Shown here piece after piece: positions 14,437 through 18,879 of a DNA stretch of 18,879 nt. The stretch is from an uncultured Lachnobacterium sp. (lineage in GTDB: Bacteria; Bacillota; Clostridia; Lachnospirales; Lachnospiraceae), in assembly GCA_945971355.1 (NCBI GenBank), contig CAMFPD010000017.1, positions 1 through 18,879 on the forward strand, in the 5' to 3' direction. The notes beneath the pieces are model-generated. The model was not told where the DNA came from, made no database searches, and was given only the letters and a program-made list of their open reading frames with translations. The position numbers were made by a program, and so were the translations under genes. How positions within the stretch are numbered: the first letter of the stretch is position 1; the number at the start of each line of letters is the position of its first letter.

Positions 14437-15141
14437 CTAATTCATAAACTGAACCACTGCATATGGTTTATTATTCAAATCCGCAAGAAGAACCACAACT
14501 CCTTCATCTGTTTCCTTCATTGAAGTTCTAATCACATCTCCAAGCTTTGCTTCCTTTTTATATTCTACCCTAATTTCCTTTATTTTAAAATCTTCTGGTA
14601 GAAGTTCCTGAGCTATAGCTACGTACTTTTCATTGTTCATATGCTGATTACTATCAATAAAAAATTTAGGAACTATCAGTTCTGTTCCCAACAGCATATC
14701 AGATGGTACCTTTATTTTTCTTGCACTACACTCCATTTCTAATTGCGGAAATCTTCCATACTGCTGAATAATTTCATCGGGCACCTTCACCGGTCTGCCT
14801 GTAATGGTATCAACTAAAACCCACACCGAATTAGCATATGCAAGTCTTTTTCCATCTTTCCTGTCCATGGTAAAGTTTCTATATCCATAAAAAGCCTTCA
14901 TATCGTATGCCCAGGTAGACACCGTTACCTCCTCATAGAGATGAGGCATCTCCTCACAGCATATCTGCCATGATGACAAAACCCATGCCAGATTATTTTT
15001 TGCCAGATATTCCACTCCAAGATTCAAAGCCTCCGAATGGGCCACACTACAATCCTGAAAATAATTCATAAGTGCTGACAGTGTGAGATTGCATTCATTA
15101 TCCACTTCACTGTATCTTATTCTGCTGTCAAATTGGTACAT
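14437..15141 (-). CDS. Acyl-ACP thioesterase (FatA/FatB-like)
   Basis: A 234-residue double-hotdog thioesterase that releases fatty acids from acyl carrier protein, found in many anaerobic Firmicutes. The first hotdog contains YSEVDNECNLTLSALMNYFQ (10-29) and a central helix; the second contains VPKFFIDSNQHMNNEKYV (157-174), where D163, N165, H167 and N169 sit at the expected active-site loop. The ATG at 15141 has AGGAGG directly upstream, so the in-frame TTG at 15159 is not the start. It heads the thioesterase-cvfB unit. Its upstream region contains TATAAT (15242-15237) and a long inverted repeat. The chain-length preference cannot be read from sequence. Confidence 0.92.
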   Translation of the reverse strand: MYQFDSRIRYSEVDNECNLTLSALMNYFQDCSVAHSEALNLGVEYLAKNNLAWVLSSWQICCEEMPHLYEEVTVSTWAYDMKAFYGYRNFTMDRKDGKRLAYANSVWVLVDTITGRPVKVPDEIIQQYGRFPQLEMECSARKIKVPSDMLLGTELIVPKFFIDSNQHMNNEKYVAIAQELLPEDFKIKEIRVEYKKEAKLGDVIRTSMKETDEGVVVLLADLNNKPYAVVQFMN

Positions 15142-15193
15142 AATACCTCCTATGCACAACTACGATTTGCTCTTTTTATCAGTCCATCCTATT

Positions 15194-15256
15194 TCGCATA
15201 ACAACAACGCAAGCTGACTCGCAGGTATCCACAATCATTATACTGCTGTTATGCGA
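15194..15256. repeat. 13-bp inverted repeat in the thioesterase leader/promoter
   Basis: Arms 15194-15206 and 15244-15256 match at 12 of 13 positions as inverted copies (core TCGCATAACA), with 37 bases between them. One arm lies just upstream of the TATAAT candidate (15242-15237, minus strand), the other in the predicted leader. It could be paired operators, an RNA hairpin, or a tiny element with terminal inverted repeats. Confidence 0.5.
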
Positions 15257-15257
15257 T

Positions 15258-15287
15258 AAAAAAAGGAACTTCATTCGAAGTTCCTTT
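15258..15287 (-). terminator. Terminator of the tRNA-Gln gene
   Basis: Perfect 11-bp stem (15262-15272 with 15277-15287) around the loop, then seven T on the minus strand. It starts five bases after the mature tRNA end. Confidence 0.93.
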
Positions 15288-15292
15288 AAAAG

Positions 15293-15364
15293 CTGGCCCA
15301 CAAGGATTCGAACCTTGAAATGACGGAGTCAGAGTCCGTTGCCTTACCATTTGGCGATGGGCCA
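15293..15364 (-). tRNA. tRNA-Gln (anticodon CUG)
   Basis: The minus strand folds as a tRNA of 72 nucleotides: acceptor stem TGGCCCA/TGGGCCA with discriminator G, a D-arm with the usual AAATGGTAAGGC loop, anticodon stem ACGGA/TCCGT, loop CTCTGAC and therefore anticodon CTG, and T-arm with GGTTCGAATCC. The U1-A72 pair is the classic glutamine identity element. CCA is not encoded, so it must be added after transcription. It has its own promoter and terminator and stands alone, not in a cluster. Confidence 0.95.
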
Positions 15365-15384
15365 ATGTTGTCTCAACAAATGGT

Positions 15385-15413
15385 ATTATACATTTCAATG
15401 TCTGAAGTGTCAA
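15385..15413 (-). promoter_or_regulatory. Consensus sigma-A promoter of tRNA-Gln
   Basis: Minus strand: TTGACA (15413-15408), 17-base spacer, TATAAT (15390-15385). Both boxes match consensus exactly, as expected for a highly expressed stable RNA. The start falls about 14 bases before the mature tRNA 5' end. Confidence 0.93.
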
Positions 15414-15424
15414 GCAATTTTTCC

Positions 15425-15465
15425 AAAAAATAGCAACTTGTTTCTCTAAAAAATAATAACTTGTT
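15425..15465 (-). repeat. 23-base direct duplication at the end of the YigZ-family gene
   Basis: Two 18-base copies, 15425-15442 and 15448-15465, are identical except at two bases and lie 23 bases apart. The second on the plus strand holds the last codons and most of the stop codon of the gene; the other is just beyond it. It looks like a small tandem duplication of the gene end. Confidence 0.6.
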
Positions 15466-16108
15466 GATCACACTCTGCAAATACAATATCATCGCCCCAT
15501 TCTGTTTTCGATGTACCATTGGTGGCCTCTGTTATTTTCTTTATTATACTCTCTATACTATCCTCTGGAATAACAGCATGTATTGTGACATTCTCTGTAT
15601 ATTCTGTCTCTTCTAAAGTAATATTCTCACTTGCAAACAAGTACTGAAGCTTACCCAACCCAGTATAGTCCGTCTGCACCGAAAGACGTTTTCCTTTATG
15701 TTTTACAATAATCCTGCTGGCATTTAATCCCGCTTTTGTTGCCTCCTGATATGCCCGAACAAGGCCGCCTGTTCCAAGCAATACTCCACCGAAATACCTT
15801 GTAACTACCACTGCAACATTTGTAATCCCTTCTCTCAGCAACACATCCAACATTGGACGTCCTGCTGTCTGAGCTGGTTCTCCATCATCAGAGCAGCGAT
15901 TAAACTCCTGTCTTTCTCCTATTACAAAGGCTGAACAGTTATGCTTCGCGTCCCAGTATTTCTTTTTCATCTCATTAATGAAAGCAACCGCTTCCTCCTC
16001 TGTTTCTACCGGACGAACTGTGGCGATAAAACGTGACTTTTTTTCGACAATTTCATCCTGACCGCCCTCATATACGACCTTATATCCATTTACCATTGTT
16101 TCTGACAC
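15446..16108 (-). CDS. YigZ/IMPACT-family protein
   Basis: A 220-residue protein of the UPF0029/IMPACT family. The N-terminal IMPACT domain carries KSRFIATV (24-31), the signature SDDGEP (73-78) followed by TAGRP, and TRYFGG (103-108) with LGTGGLVRAY; the C-terminal part (about 140-215) is the DUF1949 domain. Relatives include E. coli YigZ and eukaryotic IMPACT, which regulates translation; the bacterial role is unclear. The start is a GTG at 16108, chosen because AGGAG stands six bases upstream; an ATG four codons later is possible. It is transcribed alone, divergent from the penicillin-binding protein gene, and runs towards the tRNA promoter with no evident terminator. Confidence 0.93.
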   Translation of the reverse strand: MSETMVNGYKVVYEGGQDEIVEKKSRFIATVRPVETEEEAVAFINEMKKKYWDAKHNCSAFVIGERQEFNRCSDDGEPAQTAGRPMLDVLLREGITNVAVVVTRYFGGVLLGTGGLVRAYQEATKAGLNASRIIVKHKGKRLSVQTDYTGLGKLQYLFASENITLEETEYTENVTIHAVIPEDSIESIIKKITEATNGTSKTEWGDDIVFAECDQQVIIF

Positions 16109-16210
16109 GTATCTCTCCTACTATATATAGTGTATATCTCAATATTGTTGTCTCTATTCAACCATCTATTGTTTAGTCATCTATTACAACAGCATTATCG
16201 TATCACATAT

Positions 16211-16239
16211 TTGATATTAATTCCATCTTTTGTTATAAT
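16211..16239 (+). promoter_or_regulatory. Sigma-A promoter of the penicillin-binding protein gene
   Basis: Plus strand: -35 TTGATA (16211-16216), 17-base spacer, -10 TATAAT (16234-16239) with TG one base before it. The predicted leader is about 60 bases and ends with AAGGAGG before the ATG. Confidence 0.88.
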
Positions 16240-16305
16240 ACGTTAGAGTGTATTCTTTGCACTTATATACAAATAAGGTTTTAAATCTTTATAAGGAGGC
16301 TATAT

Positions 16306-18879
16306 ATGAATTACGGCAAAAATGCTACTAAACGCCGAGTTCAGAAGGTTGACAAAAAGAGTACCAAAGTAAGACATAAATTTGGTGTTTTCTTTTGGAA
16401 ATTCATTCTGGTATTTGTAATTATAACCGGCGTGGTTGGCATTAGTTCAGGTGTCGGTATTATGAAAGGAATTATCGATTCCGCACCAGACATCTCAGCA
16501 ATTGATGTTACTCCGACTGGATATTCCACAACAGTCCTTGCAAGCGATGGTTCTGAAATATCAACCCTTGTAGCATCTGGTGCCAATCGTAAGTATGTTA
16601 CTATCGATGAAATTCCTGTGTATCTTCAGGATGCTTTTGTTGCCATTGAGGACGAGCGTTTCTATGAGCACAATGGAATAGACTTACAGGGTATACTTCG
16701 TGCCGGTGTAACTGGAATAGCTAATGGATTCCACTTTAGTCAGGGTGCCAGCACTATTACTCAGCAGCTTATCAAAAACAACGTACTCACTACATGGACC
16801 AGTGAAACATCTTTTATTGAGAAGCTTCAGCGTAAAATTCAGGAACAGTACCTTGCAATCGAGCTGGAAAAAAAGGTCGATGACAAAAAATGGATTCTGG
16901 AAAACTACATGAATTCCATCAACCTCGGTGCCAATACTTTAGGTGTACAAGCCGCTTCTGAGAGATACTTCGGCAAGGATGTTTCCGAGCTGACATTGTC
17001 CGAGAGCGCGGTAATTGCTGGAATCACACAAAATCCATCAAAGTACAATCCTATAACTCATCCAGAGGAAAATACAAAGAGGCGAAAAAAAGTTCTGGAT
17101 AATATGCTTGAGCAGGGCTACATCAACCAGAGTGAATATGACGAAGCAATGGAAGACGATGTTTATTCCCGCATATCAGAGCATAACTCAGATACCTCAG
17201 ACAGTGTAAACTCATACTTTGTGGACGCCCTTATTGATGATGTATTTGATGATTTGGTAGACAATGGTTATTCTGAGACTGAAGCCTACAAAATGATTTA
17301 TCAGGGTGGTTTAACAATTTGTTCTACACAGGATCTTGAATTACAAAAAATCTGTGATGAAGAAGCTAATAATCTGAGTAACTATCCAACAGATCCTAAA
17401 TATTCTTTCACCTTATATTTTCAGGTAAAAGAAGCAGACGGAACCTTAACAAGTTATTCAAACCAGACTATGCTTTCCTATTATAAGGAAGTAAATGGCA
17501 ATCAGGACTACTCAATAAACTTCAATACTGAGGAAGAATGCTATGATGCTATCGAGCAATACGAGCAGGATGTTCTAAATGATGGAGATGAATTAGTCGA
17601 AGACTCTGAGCACATTACAATAACACTTCAGCCAGAAGTTGCTCTTACACTTATGGACCAGAGCACTGGTGAAGTGAAAGCTCTGGTAGGTGGTCGAGGA
17701 GAAAAATCCGGCAACAGAACATGGAATCGCGCAACAGATACATGTCGTCAGCCTGGATCAACTTTCAAAATTATAGGATGTTACGCAGCAGCACTTGATG
17801 CCGGTGGTCTTTCACTTGCATCAGTTCAGGACGATGCTCCATTCACTGTTGGAAGCAAGAAGTTCCATAATTATGATAATTCCTACAGAGGTTTTACAGA
17901 CCTTCGTACTGCAATAACCCATTCTATTAACATTGTGACTGTAAAAACATTACAGCAAATCGGCGTTGATTTGGGTTATGAATATGCAGAAAATTTCGGA
18001 ATTACCACGCTCACAGAGGATGACAAGAATCTTTCTCTTGCTCTTGGCGGTTTAACACATGGTGTTACCAACCTTGAATTAACTGGCGCATATGCCACAA
18101 TCGCTAATAGTGGTACTTATTTAGAGCCAAAGCTCTACACTGTCGTTTACGATCATGATGGAAATGTTCTTCTTGATAAAACAGACAATCAGGAAAGCAG
18201 GCAGGTTCTTAAAGAGACCACCGCATGGCTGCTTACAGATGCCATGAAAGATGTACTTACATCTGGAACTGGTAGAAGAGCTTACTTTGGCGATTCAATG
18301 GCACAGGCTGGAAAATCTGGTACAACTACAAGCAATAGAGATTGTCTTTGGGCAGGATACACTCCATATTATACATGTGTAGTTTGGGGCGGCTATGATG
18401 ACAACTCAAAACAGGCTGGTTCAAACACTACTTACCCAAAGAACATTTGGAAGGCAATCATGAGCAGAGTTCATTCAGACCTTGAGTATAAGGATTTTCC
18501 TACACCAAGCGGTATAACCTCTGCAACTGTATGTTCAAAATCAGGTTTGCTTCCTATAGAAGGAACCTGCGATATGGATCCAAGAGGCTCAATGGTTCGC
18601 ACAGAATATTTTGATGTGGATAACGTTCCTACCGAGTTATGCGATCATCATATCATCCTTACCATCTGTAACGATACTGGCACAATTGCAAATCCATATT
18701 GTCAAAATGTGTCATCAAATGTATACATTATTGGCGGTGAAGAGGGAACAGCAGATTCACAGTTCCTTGCACGTGAAGACCTGATTAACAGTTTGTGTAC
18801 TATTCACAGCGCAAGCTCCATCACCACTCAGGAACCAACAAATTCCGAAACAACAAGTTCCGGTACAATAAGTTCCGGT
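16306..18879 (+). CDS. Class A penicillin-binding protein, 3' end outside the window
   Basis: A bifunctional peptidoglycan synthase of the PBP1A type, open for 858 codons to the window edge. Order: basic cytoplasmic tail, one membrane helix (27-52), glycosyltransferase domain (GT51) with catalytic E115 in AIEDERFYEH, QGASTITQQLIKN and RKIQEQYLAIELEKK, a linker domain, and a transpeptidase domain with S485-x-x-K488 (STFK), SIN (540-542) and KSGT (670-673). The usual KTG triad is therefore KSG, a known variant. The last residues in view turn into a Ser/Thr/Glu-rich tail with repeats of the type TSSG, probably an extracellular low-complexity extension. AAGGAGG precedes the ATG. Confidence 0.95.
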   Translation, partial: MNYGKNATKRRVQKVDKKSTKVRHKFGVFFWKFILVFVIITGVVGISSGVGIMKGIIDSAPDISAIDVTPTGYSTTVLASDGSEISTLVASGANRKYVTIDEIPVYLQDAFVAIEDERFYEHNGIDLQGILRAGVTGIANGFHFSQGASTITQQLIKNNVLTTWTSETSFIEKLQRKIQEQYLAIELEKKVDDKKWILENYMNSINLGANTLGVQAASERYFGKDVSELTLSESAVIAGITQNPSKYNPITHPEENTKRRKKVLDNMLEQGYINQSEYDEAMEDDVYSRISEHNSDTSDSVNSYFVDALIDDVFDDLVDNGYSETEAYKMIYQGGLTICSTQDLELQKICDEEANNLSNYPTDPKYSFTLYFQVKEADGTLTSYSNQTMLSYYKEVNGNQDYSINFNTEEECYDAIEQYEQDVLNDGDELVEDSEHITITLQPEVALTLMDQSTGEVKALVGGRGEKSGNRTWNRATDTCRQPGSTFKIIGCYAAALDAGGLSLASVQDDAPFTVGSKKFHNYDNSYRGFTDLRTAITHSINIVTVKTLQQIGVDLGYEYAENFGITTLTEDDKNLSLALGGLTHGVTNLELTGAYATIANSGTYLEPKLYTVVYDHDGNVLLDKTDNQESRQVLKETTAWLLTDAMKDVLTSGTGRRAYFGDSMAQAGKSGTTTSNRDCLWAGYTPYYTCVVWGGYDDNSKQAGSNTTYPKNIWKAIMSRVHSDLEYKDFPTPSGITSATVCSKSGLLPIEGTCDMDPRGSMVRTEYFDVDNVPTELCDHHIILTICNDTGTIANPYCQNVSSNVYIIGGEEGTADSQFLAREDLINSLCTIHSASSITTQEPTNSETTSSGTISSG

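Noticed and set aside
15230..15240. Additional DnaA box in the thioesterase upstream region
   Set aside because: The site (GTATCCACA) has one mismatch to consensus and is isolated; one such match is expected by chance.

Overview
The window looks like chromosomal DNA of a low-GC Gram-positive anaerobe, most probably a member of the Lachnospiraceae (Butyrivibrio/Roseburia type). This is inferred from AT-rich intergenic DNA, strong AGGAGG ribosome binding sites, textbook sigma-A promoters, a prfB gene with the programmed frameshift, a tRNA without encoded CCA, and an FtsEX/S41-protease operon. No mobile element, CRISPR array, rRNA or phage gene is visible. Almost every gene is on the minus strand; only a YjfB-family gene and the right-edge penicillin-binding protein are on the plus strand.

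Layout, left to right. 1-183: a possible structured RNA cut by the edge, then the hom terminator. 184-1827: homoserine dehydrogenase preceded by an ACT-domain regulator, with its own promoter. 1951-4363: an SPFH protein with a Gln/Asn/Met-rich linker and two zinc ribbons, preceded by prfB, whose reading frame needs a +1 shift. 4461-9040: a run of CdaR/PucR-type regulator, ftsE, ftsX, S41 (Ctp) protease and VanZ-like protein, with a perfect hairpin between ftsX and the protease. 9215-10770: a YitT-family membrane protein behind a divergent WecG/TagA-type glycosyltransferase whose best promoter predicts a nearly leaderless mRNA. 10771-11337: the only long non-coding stretch; it holds a cluster of DnaA-box-like 9-mers, a hairpin, and a possible 31-codon ORF. 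11377-12552: a secreted SH3b-SH3b-NlpC/P60 cell-wall hydrolase. 12765-12959: a YjfB-family protein. 13026-15141: RidA, CvfB-like S1 protein and an acyl-ACP thioesterase. 15258-15413: tRNA-Gln(CUG) with consensus promoter and terminator. 15446-16108: a YigZ/IMPACT protein. 16306 to the edge: a class A penicillin-binding protein, open at its 3' end.

Cell-envelope work dominates: FtsEX signalling, a Ctp protease, VanZ, a TagA-like enzyme, a NlpC/P60 hydrolase and a bifunctional peptidoglycan synthase. The rest is housekeeping (threonine/methionine synthesis, translation termination, fatty-acid release, enamine detoxification). I do not see an obvious new multi-gene system. The items most worth a second look are the DnaA-box cluster far from any dnaA gene in view, the predicted leaderless transcript, the divergent TagA-like enzyme, and an inverted repeat embedded in the thioesterase leader region.
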